From positions 593,902 to 657,901 of the forward strand of contig JACRJM010000003.1 in NCBI GenBank assembly GCA_016219965.1: a stretch of 64,000 nucleotides of DNA, given 5' to 3'. The position numbers and the translations under genes were made by a program. The number at the start of each line of letters is the position of its first letter. Positions within the stretch are counted from its first letter, which is position 1. The notes beneath the pieces are model-generated. The model worked only from the letters and a program-made list of their open reading frames with translations, did no database searches and was not told where the DNA came from. This DNA comes from Candidatus Schekmanbacteria bacterium (GTDB lineage: Bacteria; Schekmanbacteria; GWA2-38-11; J061). Positions 22,704 to 32,243 of this stretch are shown here, piece after piece.

Positions 22704-25379
22704 ATGATGAAACAGTTGATGAAAAAATTATATACCAAAAAAATATTGTTTGCGTATGCAATACTAATAATTAGCATTGTTTTCGTTGTTCCAGAAATTT
22801 CGTATTCAGGCGAATCAAAAAAAGTACTTTCATTTAAAGCTGCAGATCACGGGAATTTTTACAGAATAGTGTTTGTCCTTAGCGCGCCGGATAAAGCTGA
22901 AATTAAAAAACAGGATGAAAGTGGACAGCTTGAAGTGACTTTCAAGGAAGCTGAAATAGCAGATAACCTATCTTTGACTTTGAGCAATAAGTATATCAAA
23001 AGCAGTTCAATTATCAGTCCATCACCATTTGTGTGGCAGTGCGTGTTAGTAGATAGCGGAATTAACATAGCAAAAATGGTTTTGGTAAATCCTGACAGGG
23101 TGGTATTTGACTTTAAGAAATCTGCTGTCCCGAAAGAGATTATACAAAATGTAAAAGCTGAGGTAAAAAATATCTCCAACCCTTCTAAATCCAAGAATAA
23201 TCAAGAGCCTAAAAAGGATGTTAATGTTCAGAAACTAGAAAATAAAAAAAGCAAAGAAGATATCAAGGTAGCTTCATCAGTTAGTTCTGCGCACATTAGT
23301 TCTCCGCAAAATAAAATAAATGAAATTAAGCAAAGTAAGCTTATAGAAAAAAATGGATATAAAGAATATCCACAAAAAGTTAATACTTCGCCATTAATTG
23401 ATTTACCAAAGACATCTGCAAGGACAGTAAATATTCAGCAGCCAGAAGACGTTCAAAGTTTAATTCCTGCAAATGCTCCGCCGCTCGTTATCGATGCTGT
23501 AAAGGACTTTAAAGCAAAGAAGTACGCCGATGCATTCCGCAAGTTTAATCAGGCAATAAGAGAAAACAATGGTACGAAGTTTGCAGCTGTATCACATGTC
23601 CTCGCTGCAGAATCTCTCTTAAACATAATGAAATTACAAGACAAAGAGAGCTTTACTAATGCATTAAAGTTTCTGAATTCGGCGCTTTCATTAAGCAATG
23701 ATAAAATATTGCAGGCCAAAGCTTATTATCTGCTGGGAAACGCTTATTCCAAGATGGGTTTCTATGATGAAGCATCTGCTTATTATAATATGATAGATAA
23801 GAAATTCCCTTCAACTTATTATGCGACTGCGGGAATATTGGAGAGAGCAAACCTTCATTTTGAGAAAAAAGAATTTGATAAGGCATTAATGCTTCTTAAC
23901 TCAATTCAAACAGAAAGCCTTGATGCTAAAATGCGAGAACAATTATTCCTCCAAATGGCCTCAGGTTATTTCAAAATTGCCAATTATAATATGGCATGTG
24001 AGTGTTTCGAGAGAGCAACAACACTCTCGTCTGGTTTTGTATCAAAATCCGTTTCGGAAGATAATTGGCTGCAATATGCTCAATCGTTGTATAAAGTTGG
24101 ACGGTATAGCGAATCAAAAAACATATTGTCAAAATTTATTATTTCAAATGATGCAAAATCCTTGTCTGTTGCCGGAGCAAAAATAATAATGGCCGATGTG
24201 GATTTGGCTGAAGGGAGAGAAGCAGACGCGATTAACAGTCTGTCTCAGTTAGCAAGAGAGTTTGCAGGTACAAAATATGCAGGTGAGGCAAAGCTGAGAA
24301 GAGCGGAATATAATTTTAGGAGAAACCACAATTTAGGTGTAGCAATAACAGACTTCAATGATATTGTTTTTTCAGATTATCCATCTGACTTAAGGCGCAA
24401 AGCTTTAAGCAGCGAAATCAGCGCCTTTTGTGAACAATCTAAGTATAACGATGCATTGAAGATTCTTTCAAAAGTTAAAAGTACTAAGGACGGGAATATG
24501 ACAGATACCATTAATGAGTGTATCGGAAAAATCATTAATGAAGGAGTTTCATTTTATTACCTTAGTGGCAACCACAGCAAAATTGTTGAATTGTATATTG
24601 CAGCTAATGAGATAAGCAATGTTCAAAGCAAAGGTATCGAAGCTGCAGCGGCCTTAAAACTTTGTGAATCATTAATTGAATTATCTTACGTTTCTGAAGC
24701 AAGGAGAATACTGGAAGGTAGTATGATTCAATCTGGCATAGACGAACAAAATCGGGCTATATATCTGGAGTCAATTTCCTATATGAAGGAGAACTCTTTT
24801 GCTAAAGCAGAGGAGAGTTTAAGAAGATTTTTGCAGGAAAATTCTGATACCATAAGTCAGGAAAATGGGACTATGTTTCTCGCAGAGTCCCTATATGAAC
24901 AGGGAAAGTATGAAGGATCGCTCCAAATTCTGAAAGAAACTAAAAAAGATGGTGTTAAAAGAAAATATCTTGAAGGAAAGAATTTTATGATGATGTCTCA
25001 ATATGGTGTGGCAGTTTCAAGCTTCAAAAGGGCTTTGGAATATATTGAAAAATTACCTGATAGACAGCCTCTTTACGAAGATATAGTTTTTTGGATGGCG
25101 TATAGCTGCTATAAGCTTGATGATTATGAAGAGGCATTATCTAATTTGAGCCTTATTGATACATCTCTTTATAAGTCAAAGGAAAGTGAAGTGGCATTGC
25201 TGAAGGTACAGATACTGAACCAAATGGGTGAACAAAAAAGAGCACTTAAAGTTGTTGAAGAAGATGAAAATAAAAATTCCACTATGCCTGAACTCAATGA
25301 TGAGATAAAAGAAGATATTTTATGGAAATTAAAACATGAAAAACAGTTAAGAAAGATACTGAAGAGAGGTCAAAGTTAA
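22704..25379 (+). CDS. Exported AMIN-like/TPR-repeat protein linked to flagellar regulators
   Basis: 891 residues. A Sec signal (FAYAILIISIVFVVPEISYSG) is followed by an AMIN-like beta domain (about 40-145: VLSFKAADHGNFYRIVFVLSAPD... PDRVVFDFKK) that may bind peptidoglycan. A Lys/Ser/Asn-rich linker (about 150-250) precedes about 600 residues of TPR-type helical repeats (KAYYLLGNAYSKMGFYDEA; YAQSLYKVGRYSESKNIL; AMYLDDYEEALSNL-like copies). The layout recalls periplasmic TPR scaffolds of flagellar motors such as Campylobacter PflA, without proven homology. It starts 4 nt before the kinase gene and is driven by sigma-54. The ATG at 22719 gives a more usual signal peptide than that at 22704. Confidence 0.75.
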   Translation: MMKQLMKKLYTKKILFAYAILIISIVFVVPEISYSGESKKVLSFKAADHGNFYRIVFVLSAPDKAEIKKQDESGQLEVTFKEAEIADNLSLTLSNKYIKSSSIISPSPFVWQCVLVDSGINIAKMVLVNPDRVVFDFKKSAVPKEIIQNVKAEVKNISNPSKSKNNQEPKKDVNVQKLENKKSKEDIKVASSVSSAHISSPQNKINEIKQSKLIEKNGYKEYPQKVNTSPLIDLPKTSARTVNIQQPEDVQSLIPANAPPLVIDAVKDFKAKKYADAFRKFNQAIRENNGTKFAAVSHVLAAESLLNIMKLQDKESFTNALKFLNSALSLSNDKILQAKAYYLLGNAYSKMGFYDEASAYYNMIDKKFPSTYYATAGILERANLHFEKKEFDKALMLLNSIQTESLDAKMREQLFLQMASGYFKIANYNMACECFERATTLSSGFVSKSVSEDNWLQYAQSLYKVGRYSESKNILSKFIISNDAKSLSVAGAKIIMADVDLAEGREADAINSLSQLAREFAGTKYAGEAKLRRAEYNFRRNHNLGVAITDFNDIVFSDYPSDLRRKALSSEISAFCEQSKYNDALKILSKVKSTKDGNMTDTINECIGKIINEGVSFYYLSGNHSKIVELYIAANEISNVQSKGIEAAAALKLCESLIELSYVSEARRILEGSMIQSGIDEQNRAIYLESISYMKENSFAKAEESLRRFLQENSDTISQENGTMFLAESLYEQGKYEGSLQILKETKKDGVKRKYLEGKNFMMMSQYGVAVSSFKRALEYIEKLPDRQPLYEDIVFWMAYSCYKLDDYEEALSNLSLIDTSLYKSKESEVALLKVQILNQMGEQKRALKVVEEDENKNSTMPELNDEIKEDILWKLKHEKQLRKILKRGQS

Positions 25380-25382
25380 AAA

Positions 25383-26123
25383 ATGAATCAGCATAATGAA
25401 AAAAGAGAACTTGAGATCCAGTCTGAAAGATCAAAAAAGCTTAGGGCTATGGGAGAACTTGCGGCAGCCATGGCGCATGAAATTAGGAACCCTCTTGGAA
25501 GCATTGAGCTCTTTGCCTCAATGATTAAATCGGGGATGCTTGAAGGCGAAGAGATAAAAAAATTCTCTGAACATATTCTGGTTTCAGTTAAGAAACTTGA
25601 TTGTCTGATAACTAATCTACTCATTTTCTCTAATTTACCAAAGCCTGCATTGTTTAAGATTGACCCAAATAATTTTATTGAGGAATTTTTTGGATCTCTT
25701 AAATATTTCCTGGAGCAGAACAACATAGAACTGAAAAAAAATATCTCTTCAGAACCAGCCAGCATACTTGTAGATCGTGAATTTTTTAAACAGACACTGC
25801 TTAATATTGTTATTAATTCATTACAGGCAATGCCTGAGGCAGGTATTATTTCTGTAAATACTTATTTAAGTGCTGCTAATTATGATTTTTTAAAGACCTA
25901 TTATGTGATAGAAATATCAGATACTGGATGCGGTATATCTCCTGATGTGATTGATAAAATATTTAATCCTTTTTTTTCTACAAAGGAGAAAAAGGCGGGA
26001 ATAGGACTGTCTATAGTAAACAACATAATGGAAACGCATAAAGGACTGATAGAGGTTGAAAGCAAGGAGAATAAAGGAGCATTATTCAGATTAAAATTCC
26101 CATTAGTTATTATGGAGACTTGA
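25383..26123 (+). CDS. flrB: Cytoplasmic sensor histidine kinase, FlrB/FleS-like
   Basis: 246 residues with only HisKA and HATPase_c domains and no membrane span or PAS domain. The phospho-acceptor His32 lies in MAHEIRNPLGSIELFASMI, a form of H-box common in FlrB/FleS/FlgS kinases. The N box INSLQAMPEAG, G1 DTGCGI, F box FNPFFSTKEKKAG and G2 GIGLSIVNN are intact. The gene is followed after 1 nt by its likely partner, the sigma-54 activator. In related bacteria this pair senses flagellar export-apparatus or MS-ring assembly and switches on rod and hook genes. At 246 residues it is shorter than Vibrio FlrB because the sensory N domain is missing. Confidence 0.85.
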   Translation: MNQHNEKRELEIQSERSKKLRAMGELAAAMAHEIRNPLGSIELFASMIKSGMLEGEEIKKFSEHILVSVKKLDCLITNLLIFSNLPKPALFKIDPNNFIEEFFGSLKYFLEQNNIELKKNISSEPASILVDREFFKQTLLNIVINSLQAMPEAGIISVNTYLSAANYDFLKTYYVIEISDTGCGISPDVIDKIFNPFFSTKEKKAGIGLSIVNNIMETHKGLIEVESKENKGALFRLKFPLVIMET

Positions 26124-26124
26124 A

Positions 26125-27468
26125 GTGACCAGGGCTATCCTTGTTGTAGATGATGAACCGGAAATGAGAATTGCCATATCCAAGGCAATAAGCATGGGTG
26201 GTTTCAGAGTTGAATCAGCTTCAAATGGTTATGAAGCTATAGCTAAAATGAAACAGTCTTTCTTTGATCTTATTCTCACTGATCTTAGAATGCCTAAAAT
26301 GGACGGAGTAACACTTCTCGGTCAGATAAAATCTCTTTCTCCGGAATCTTCTGTTGTTCTAATTACAGCTTATGGCACCATAGAAAATGCAGTGGAAGCT
26401 ATGAAACTTGGCGCTGACGATTACATACTTAAACCATTTTCATTTGAGATACTAAATAATGTAATTGAAAAAGTATTAGACAGAAAAAATGAAGCCTATA
26501 GGTCAGGAACTGACGCGGATATTCCATATAAAAAGGAGATTATTACAAAAAACTCCGACATGGCGAAGCTTCTGTTATTTGCAAAATCGATAGCTGTCAG
26601 CAATGCCACAGTCCTTATTCAGGGAGAGAGTGGCACAGGAAAAGAGCTTCTTGCGAGGTATATACATCAGGAGAGCGACAGACGTAACATGCCTTTTGTT
26701 GCCATAAATTGCGCTTCTCTTCCTGAAGGGCTTCTGGAAAGTGAACTTTTTGGTCACGAAAAAGGTGCTTTTACCGGAGCGGTTGCACGAAAAGAGGGAA
26801 AGTTTGAACTGGCTAATGATGGTACATTGATGCTTGATGAGATTACTGAGATGAAATATTGCCTTCAGGCAAAGCTTTTAAGAGCAATCCAGGAGGGAGA
26901 GATTGATAGAGTTGGCGGAAGGAATCCCGTAAAAATAAATACCAGAATTATTGCTACTACCAATAGAGATATTAAAGAGTGCATAAAAAATGGAGAATTC
27001 AGACAGGACCTTTTTTATAGATTGAATGTTATACCACTAAGAATACCATCGCTTTCTAAACGTGTTGATGACATTCCTTTCCTTGCTGAATACTTTCTAA
27101 AAAAATCTTGTGAACGCAATAAGAGGAATTTACTTAAACTAAGTTCAGATGCTTTAGCATCTCTTGAAAACCACTCATGGCCTGGAAATGTAAGAGAATT
27201 TGAAAATCTTATAGAAAGAGCTGTGTTATTGTGTGAAGGAGATAATATAGAACCTGAACATCTTTTGTTTGATTATAATGACGATTCTTCTTGTGAGGAA
27301 TCATCAGATTCATTAGCAGACGATATTACAATTCATGAAATGGAAAAACGTCTGATAGTAAATACTCTCAAGAAGGTAAATGGTAACAGAACAAAAGCTG
27401 CTTCTATTCTGCAAATAAGTATAAGAACGTTGAGAAACAAACTCCGGGAATACCAGATAAGCCAGTAG
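26125..27468 (+). CDS. flrC: Sigma-54-dependent flagellar response regulator, FlrC/FleR-like
   Basis: 447 residues, GTG start with GGAG upstream. Receiver domain about 1-115 with Asp53 (LILTDLRMPKMDG). AAA+ domain about 140-375: Walker A GESGTGKE, GAFTGA loop in GHEKGAFTGAVARKEG, Walker B GTLMLDEITEM, and DLFYRLNVIPL. A C-terminal Fis-type HTH (GNRTKAASILQISIRTLRNKL) binds DNA. It sits after the FlrB-like kinase and 0.2 kb before flgB, whose promoter is sigma-54. Phosphorylated FlrC-type proteins activate class III flagellar promoters; the sites at 27641, 38359 and 53616 are the expected targets. Confidence 0.88.
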   Translation: MTRAILVVDDEPEMRIAISKAISMGGFRVESASNGYEAIAKMKQSFFDLILTDLRMPKMDGVTLLGQIKSLSPESSVVLITAYGTIENAVEAMKLGADDYILKPFSFEILNNVIEKVLDRKNEAYRSGTDADIPYKKEIITKNSDMAKLLLFAKSIAVSNATVLIQGESGTGKELLARYIHQESDRRNMPFVAINCASLPEGLLESELFGHEKGAFTGAVARKEGKFELANDGTLMLDEITEMKYCLQAKLLRAIQEGEIDRVGGRNPVKINTRIIATTNRDIKECIKNGEFRQDLFYRLNVIPLRIPSLSKRVDDIPFLAEYFLKKSCERNKRNLLKLSSDALASLENHSWPGNVREFENLIERAVLLCEGDNIEPEHLLFDYNDDSSCEESSDSLADDITIHEMEKRLIVNTLKKVNGNRTKAASILQISIRTLRNKLREYQISQ

Positions 27469-27640
27469 GAATTCTTTTCATCTCTGCGGGAAAAAATATC
27501 CTTCTTAAAGGTAAAAACTACCTTAAGCATTCAATTCAAAAATGATTAGCATTTTACTTCAGCTCCAAAAAAAGCTTTAAATCAATAGGTTGCAAGAATT
27601 GTTGTTTTGTTTTTTTAGTATCAAAAACGGCAAAGTGTTG

Positions 27641-27656
27641 TGGCATATTTCTTGCT
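27641..27656 (+). promoter_or_regulatory. Sigma-54 promoter for the flgB-flgE operon
   Basis: TGGCATATTTCTTGCT, consensus GG/GC with correct spacing; predicted start near 27667. Its position shows that flgB must start after this point, at 27697, not at the in-frame codon at 27640. Confidence 0.82.
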
Positions 27657-27696
27657 ATTAAAAGCTCCGGTAACTCTTAATGAAGGTAATGCAGAT

Positions 27697-28113
27697 ATGG
27701 GTGACAGTGAAATATTCGGCAAAACGATCGACATCCTGAAAAGCAGCATGGATATGAGAGCTGCACGCCATCTTGCTATCTCTTCGAACATAGCCAATTA
27801 TGAAACTCCGAACTATAAGGCTAAAGATCTGAAGTTTGATAAAGTGTTGGCAGATGAAATCAGGAGCAATGATGCTATAAAACTTAATGTCACTAATCCT
27901 AAACATTTTATTCTATCTGGAACTCCCAGCAGTTCAACTGGTGTAACTGTGGAAGAGAATGATACGGCTAATATGGATAGGAACAACGGAAATACAGTTA
28001 ATATAGACCAAGAGATGGTAAAGCTTGCTGAGAATGGAATTATGTATGATGCCCTTTCCCAGATAATTGCCCGTCAGTTCAATTCACTGAAAGATGTTAT
28101 TAAGGGATATTAA
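27697..28113 (+). CDS. flgB: Flagellar proximal rod protein FlgB
   Basis: 138 residues; a subunit of the proximal rod that joins the MS ring/FliE to the distal rod, exported without a signal peptide by the flagellar type III apparatus. The N-terminal rod motif DMRAARHLAISSNIANYETPNYKAKDLKF is followed by a C-terminal helix (QEMVKLAENGIMYDALSQIIARQFNSLKDVI). The start at 27697 is set by AAGGT 9 nt upstream and by the sigma-54 promoter, which lies inside any longer reading. First gene of a 12-gene rod/motor/hook operon. Confidence 0.92.
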   Translation: MGDSEIFGKTIDILKSSMDMRAARHLAISSNIANYETPNYKAKDLKFDKVLADEIRSNDAIKLNVTNPKHFILSGTPSSSTGVTVEENDTANMDRNNGNTVNIDQEMVKLAENGIMYDALSQIIARQFNSLKDVIKGY

Positions 28114-28132
28114 GGAAGGAGGAAGTTAAATC

Positions 28133-28573
28133 ATGGATTTTTTGACAGCGCTTCAAGTAAGTTCTTCAGCACTTGATGCCCAAAGGGTAAAGATGAACAC
28201 TATTGCTTCAAACCTGGCTAATGCAGAAACAACAAGGACTCCTGAAGGAGGCCCATATAAGAAAAAAACCGCTGTATTGACAGCTACGGAAGTTAATAAT
28301 GCTGGCGGCTTTAAGAATTTTAAAGATGCGCTTGAACAGAGTATTAAAGGAGTAAAAGTTTCAGAAATAACTGAGGATAATGAAAGTTATAAATTGAAAT
28401 ATGAGCCGGGTAGCCCGGATGCTGATGAGAAAGGCTATGTAAAACTTCCAAACATAAATTTAATGGAAGAGATGGTAAACATGATGTCTGCTAGCAGGGC
28501 TTATGAAGCTAATGTGACGGCAATCAATGCTACCAAAAGTATGGCACAAAAGGCTTTGGATATAGGTAAATAA
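28133..28573 (+). CDS. flgC: Flagellar proximal rod protein FlgC
   Basis: 146 residues; a proximal rod subunit that assembles with FlgB and FlgF. It has the flagellar axial N-terminal motif SALDAQRVKMNTIASNLANAETTRT and the C-terminal motif NINLMEEMVNMMSASRAYEANVTAINATK, which form the coiled-coil core of axial proteins. The usual family length is seen. A GGAGGAAG ribosome site precedes the ATG, 19 nt after flgB. It is secreted by the type III apparatus and has no Sec signal. Confidence 0.95.
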   Translation: MDFLTALQVSSSALDAQRVKMNTIASNLANAETTRTPEGGPYKKKTAVLTATEVNNAGGFKNFKDALEQSIKGVKVSEITEDNESYKLKYEPGSPDADEKGYVKLPNINLMEEMVNMMSASRAYEANVTAINATKSMAQKALDIGK

Positions 28574-28587
28574 AAAAGGGGATATAA

Positions 28588-28893
28588 GTGGTTGATTTAA
28601 AAATAGGCAGTCTTCCCTTCAAAGATTTGATTCAGGAAAAAAAGCTGAACAATGATGTGGCAACGACCAATGGTCCGTCATTTTCAGATACTATCAAAGA
28701 TTTTGTAAAGGACGTAAACCAGTCCCAGAAGGAAGCTGATCAGGCTGTACAGAATTTCGCCTCTGGAGGAAACATCAGTATACACGAAACAATGATTTCT
28801 CTCCAGAAAGCAGATGTCTCATTTAAATTGATGCTTCAAATAAGAAACAAAGTGTTAAGTGCGTATGAAGAGATAATGAAAATGCAACTTTAG
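28588..28893 (+). CDS. fliE: Flagellar hook-basal body protein FliE
   Basis: 101 residues; the adaptor between the MS ring (FliF) and the rod (FlgB), and an early export substrate. The GTG start is supported by AAAGGGGAT upstream. The conserved half is FSDTIKDFVKDVNQSQKEADQAVQNFASG followed by HETMISLQKADVSFKLMLQIRNKVLSAYEEIMKMQL, the helical hallmark of FliE. It lies between flgC and fliF as in most bacteria. Confidence 0.94.
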   Translation: MVDLKIGSLPFKDLIQEKKLNNDVATTNGPSFSDTIKDFVKDVNQSQKEADQAVQNFASGGNISIHETMISLQKADVSFKLMLQIRNKVLSAYEEIMKMQL

Positions 28894-28909
28894 TTTTTTG
28901 GGAGTGTAA

Positions 28910-30469
28910 ATGGCTTTAATAAATCAATTATTGAATCAGTTAGGAAATATTTTTAAAAATCTTCCAGTAGCAAACAGGGTATCATTTATTCTTCTCCTGT
29001 CAATTTTTTTGGCTGCTTTTGGTGCTGTTGTATTCTGGGGGACAAGACCGGATTATGAACTCCTGTATGCTAATCTTTCAGGGTCTGATGCTTCTTCTAT
29101 TGTATCTAGCCTTAAAGAGAAAAAGGTTTCTTATAAATTGGAAGGTAATGGCAGCAGAATATATGTCCCGGCAGAATCTGTTTATGACATTAGAATGGAG
29201 CTTGCAGCTGAAGGGGTGCCAAAGGGAGATGGTATAGGTTTTGAAATTTTCGACAAGAATAGTTTCGGGCTTACGGATTTTGTACAAAAGGTAAACTATC
29301 AGAGATCTCTTCAGGGGGAACTTGAAAGAACTATATCCAGGCTTGATTCTGTGGAAACAGTGAGGATTCATCTTGCTATACCAGAGAAATCTCTTTTCCT
29401 TGAAAATGCAGAAGAACCTAAAGCATCAGTAGTAATAAAGCTCAAACCAGGGATGACCATTAACCAGAAACAGGTCCGTGGAATTGTGAACCTTGTTTCA
29501 GGTTCAGTTGAGAGGCTTAAGGCACAGAATGTTACTGTTATAGATTCACTTGGCAATATCTTGTCCAATAATGAAGCAGATGAACTTGGAATAGGAGAAA
29601 ACACTCTTCAGATGGAATACAAACAATCTATTGAAAGCTCTTTTGAAAAAAGAATTCAAACTATGCTTGAAAGGGTTGTAGGGAAAAACAACATAATTGC
29701 CAGAGTAACTGCAACTTTGGATTTCCAACGTGTGGAGCTAACTGAAGAAAAATATGACCCTGATTCACCGGTTGTAAGAAGTGAACAGATTAGCGAAGAA
29801 AAAACTCAAGGGTCACAGGGGCAGTTAGGCGGTCAATCAAATAAGAGCAATGAAGTAAGGAATTATGAGATCAATAAAACTGTAAGTCATCAAGTTGCCC
29901 CGTCAGGAACCATAAAAACTCTTTCGGTGGCGGTATTGATTAATGGTTCTTATAAGGAAACCGGTGAAGCTGGAAAAAATGAATACATGCCGCGTACTAA
30001 TGACGAGATGAAGAAGTTTTCAGATATTGTCAGGACAGCAGTCGGATTCAACCAGGACAGGGGAGATAAAGTAGAAGTCGTAAATGTCCCGTTTGAAACA
30101 GTAAATGATGAGAGTATTAAGCCTGCAGGATTCTTCAATAATGAAACGACCAACCTTGCTATTAAATACGGTGTAATGCTCGTACTAATGTTACTCACAT
30201 ATTTCCTCATAATTAGACCATTAATCGCCTGGATGACAAAACCCATAGAACCAGGTGGATATGCAGTTTCATATCCCATGAGTGTAAGTGAAATTGAAAG
30301 AAGGATGTCTGAGCCAGCGGCAATTTCGGGAGAAAGAGCTTCGGCTGCATATGGACAGAGAAATGCTGATTTTGGCGGAACGCAAAGAGATAAAGTGCTT
30401 GAGATGGCAAAAACAAATCCTGAAATTACAGGGAAAGTAATAAAGGGATGGCTTAATTCCAGGAGTTAA
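28910..30469 (+). CDS. fliF: Flagellar MS-ring protein FliF
   Basis: 519 residues; forms the inner-membrane MS ring that anchors the rotor. Two membrane spans (about 23-45 and 418-438) enclose the large periplasmic ring-building domains (LYANLSGSDASSIVSSLKEK; FVQKVNYQRSLQGELERTISRLDSVETVRIHLAIPE). The C-terminal tail (RDKVLEMAKTNPEITGKVIKGWL) is the FliG-binding segment and is fully kept. The linker between ring domains is Gly/Gln-rich (GSQGQLGGQSNKSNEV). Its length is slightly under the Salmonella protein. Confidence 0.96.
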   Translation: MALINQLLNQLGNIFKNLPVANRVSFILLLSIFLAAFGAVVFWGTRPDYELLYANLSGSDASSIVSSLKEKKVSYKLEGNGSRIYVPAESVYDIRMELAAEGVPKGDGIGFEIFDKNSFGLTDFVQKVNYQRSLQGELERTISRLDSVETVRIHLAIPEKSLFLENAEEPKASVVIKLKPGMTINQKQVRGIVNLVSGSVERLKAQNVTVIDSLGNILSNNEADELGIGENTLQMEYKQSIESSFEKRIQTMLERVVGKNNIIARVTATLDFQRVELTEEKYDPDSPVVRSEQISEEKTQGSQGQLGGQSNKSNEVRNYEINKTVSHQVAPSGTIKTLSVAVLINGSYKETGEAGKNEYMPRTNDEMKKFSDIVRTAVGFNQDRGDKVEVVNVPFETVNDESIKPAGFFNNETTNLAIKYGVMLVLMLLTYFLIIRPLIAWMTKPIEPGGYAVSYPMSVSEIERRMSEPAAISGERASAAYGQRNADFGGTQRDKVLEMAKTNPEITGKVIKGWLNSRS

Positions 30470-30472
30470 TTT

Positions 30473-31513
30473 ATGGTTTTGGTTCCACCGGATTCAAATA
30501 ATTTAAGAGCTGAAGCAAGTAATTCAAAGAAAGCAGCCATTCTCCTATATATGCTTGGTGAGGATGTAGCCTGCGAATTGTTAAAAAATTTAAACAGCAA
30601 TGAAATTAGAGAAGTTTTGGAACATCTTTCCAAGCTTGATAAAGTATCGCAGGCTGAAGTGGATATGATAATGGATGAGTTTTATAAACAAGCCTCATCC
30701 ACAAACGTTGGAGCACTTAATCCTGACAAGGGTTATGCAAACAAGCTGATGAAAAAGGTAGCAAATCTGGTTAAGGAAACAGATGAAGACTTTGACTTGT
30801 CTTTTGCTTTTACAAATGAGGAAGGTCTGTCTCTTCTCAGAATGACTGATCCTGAACTTTGTGCCAATTTTTTAAAGACTCAGTATCCGCAGATTTCAGC
30901 CTTGATTATATCACGTCTGGAGCCATTGAAGGCCGCCAACATCATAGAGAAGATGCCAAAAAAACTTCAAAGTGAAATTATCACCAGGATGGCAAACCTT
31001 AAAGAAGTTGCCCCTGAGGTTTTGAACGAAATCGATTTCATATTAAAAAAAGAATTAAGTGATTTAGGGGGAAATCGCAAGAATGCCATAGGAGGAGTAA
31101 AACCGGTTGCTGAGATACTAAACCACCTGCCTAAATCAATTGAAAACAAAATACTAAGTGCAGTATCAGAAAAGGACAAAGATATAGCGCAGAAAATAAA
31201 AGAACATATGTTCACATTTGAAGACCTCATTCATGTTGCTGCAAAAGATCTGCAGGCTGTGCTGAAAGAAACAGACGGACAGAAACTTGCTTTAGCTCTA
31301 AAAGCGGCCAGTGAAGGACTTAAAGAAAAAATATTTTCTAATGTGTCTGAACGCGTCAAAGATATGATTAAGGATGATATTGACACAATGGGTCCGGTAA
31401 AACTTAAAGATGTTGAAAAAGCTCAGCAGGACGTAGTCTTGATTGCGAGAAAGCTTGAAGAAGAAGGCAAAATAACCTTTGGCGGGAATGCCGAGGAAGA
31501 AATGATAGTGTAA
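30473..31513 (+). CDS. fliG: Flagellar rotor switch protein FliG
   Basis: 346 residues; the C-ring torque protein that contacts MotA. The N domain (KKAAILLYMLGEDVACELLKNLNSNEIREVLEHL) binds FliF, and the middle domain has a PQ-turn (TQYPQISALIISRL) in place of the usual EHPQ. The C domain holds the charged torque helix (LIHVAAKDLQAVLKETDGQKLALALKAAS... ERVKDMIKDDIDTMGPVKLKDVEKAQ) with the conserved acidic/basic residues. It starts 3 nt after fliF. Confidence 0.96.
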   Translation: MVLVPPDSNNLRAEASNSKKAAILLYMLGEDVACELLKNLNSNEIREVLEHLSKLDKVSQAEVDMIMDEFYKQASSTNVGALNPDKGYANKLMKKVANLVKETDEDFDLSFAFTNEEGLSLLRMTDPELCANFLKTQYPQISALIISRLEPLKAANIIEKMPKKLQSEIITRMANLKEVAPEVLNEIDFILKKELSDLGGNRKNAIGGVKPVAEILNHLPKSIENKILSAVSEKDKDIAQKIKEHMFTFEDLIHVAAKDLQAVLKETDGQKLALALKAASEGLKEKIFSNVSERVKDMIKDDIDTMGPVKLKDVEKAQQDVVLIARKLEEEGKITFGGNAEEEMIV

Positions 31514-31515
31514 AT

Positions 31516-32238
31516 ATGAAAGGGAATACTGTGTCCACTTTGCCATTTAAGCTCGAAGATCTCGAGCCCGGGAAACGAAGAATAAAGGTTAAGAAAAAAA
31601 ATCATGAGGTGTTTGAGAGGATAACAATACTTCAAAATTTAAATTCAAATGGTTTCAAACAAAATCAAAAAAAAGATCCACACAATGCTGGAGATGAAAG
31701 CAACAGTTCTCAGTCTGCAGACTTATATTTATTAACGGAAAATGAAAATGCCTATCAAAAAGGTCTCGAAGAAGGAGAAGAAAAAGCACTGAGGAAACTA
31801 AAGGAATTTTTTGATTCCTTAGGGCTACTTTCTCATGAAATGAAAAAGAAAATAGAGGAACTCGACGGAGAAAGTATGTCTTTCTCCATTCAAATGTCAC
31901 TGAAGATAGCTGAGAAGATTGTTGGAAGCGAACTTTCTGTCAATGAGAAATCTGTAGAAAATGTTTTGAGGCGTGTACTTAAAAAAGTACCAAAATCTGG
32001 AGAAATAAAAATTTTAATGAATATGTCAGACCTTGAAAGATTTAAATCACTACATCCTAAAGTTGATGAGTTTCTCGGGGGAATAAGTGAAACAGTAGTA
32101 TTCGAGGGAAGTGAAAAGGTTAAATCAGGTGGATGCTATGTACATACAGAAACGTTTTGCATGGATTCGTCTGTAGAGAAACAGCTTGAAAATATCGGTT
32201 CCAAACTTTTGGAAACGGTAAGTAAAAAAGAAAAATAA
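31516..32238 (+). CDS. fliH: Flagellar export ATPase regulator FliH
   Basis: 240 residues; the stator of the flagellar export ATPase. It dimerises, binds FliI and brings it to FliN and FlhA. A variable, charged N terminus is followed by an extended helical part (AYQKGLEEGEEKALRKLKEFF), which replaces the Gly-zipper repeats of enterobacterial FliH. The C-terminal domain (MSLKIAEKIVGSELSVNEKSVENVLRRVLKKV... VKSGGCYVHTETFCMDSSVEKQLENI) is typical of FliH/YscL and resembles V-ATPase E subunits. It lies between fliG and fliI, with a 5-nt gap to fliI. Confidence 0.9.
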   Translation: MKGNTVSTLPFKLEDLEPGKRRIKVKKKNHEVFERITILQNLNSNGFKQNQKKDPHNAGDESNSSQSADLYLLTENENAYQKGLEEGEEKALRKLKEFFDSLGLLSHEMKKKIEELDGESMSFSIQMSLKIAEKIVGSELSVNEKSVENVLRRVLKKVPKSGEIKILMNMSDLERFKSLHPKVDEFLGGISETVVFEGSEKVKSGGCYVHTETFCMDSSVEKQLENIGSKLLETVSKKEK

Positions 32239-32243
32239 AATTA

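Noticed and set aside
27640-27696. Upstream in-frame extension of flgB starting at 27640
   Set aside because: The sigma-54 promoter occupies 27641-27656, so transcripts start after it; the ATG at 27697 has its own ribosome site and gives the conserved protein.
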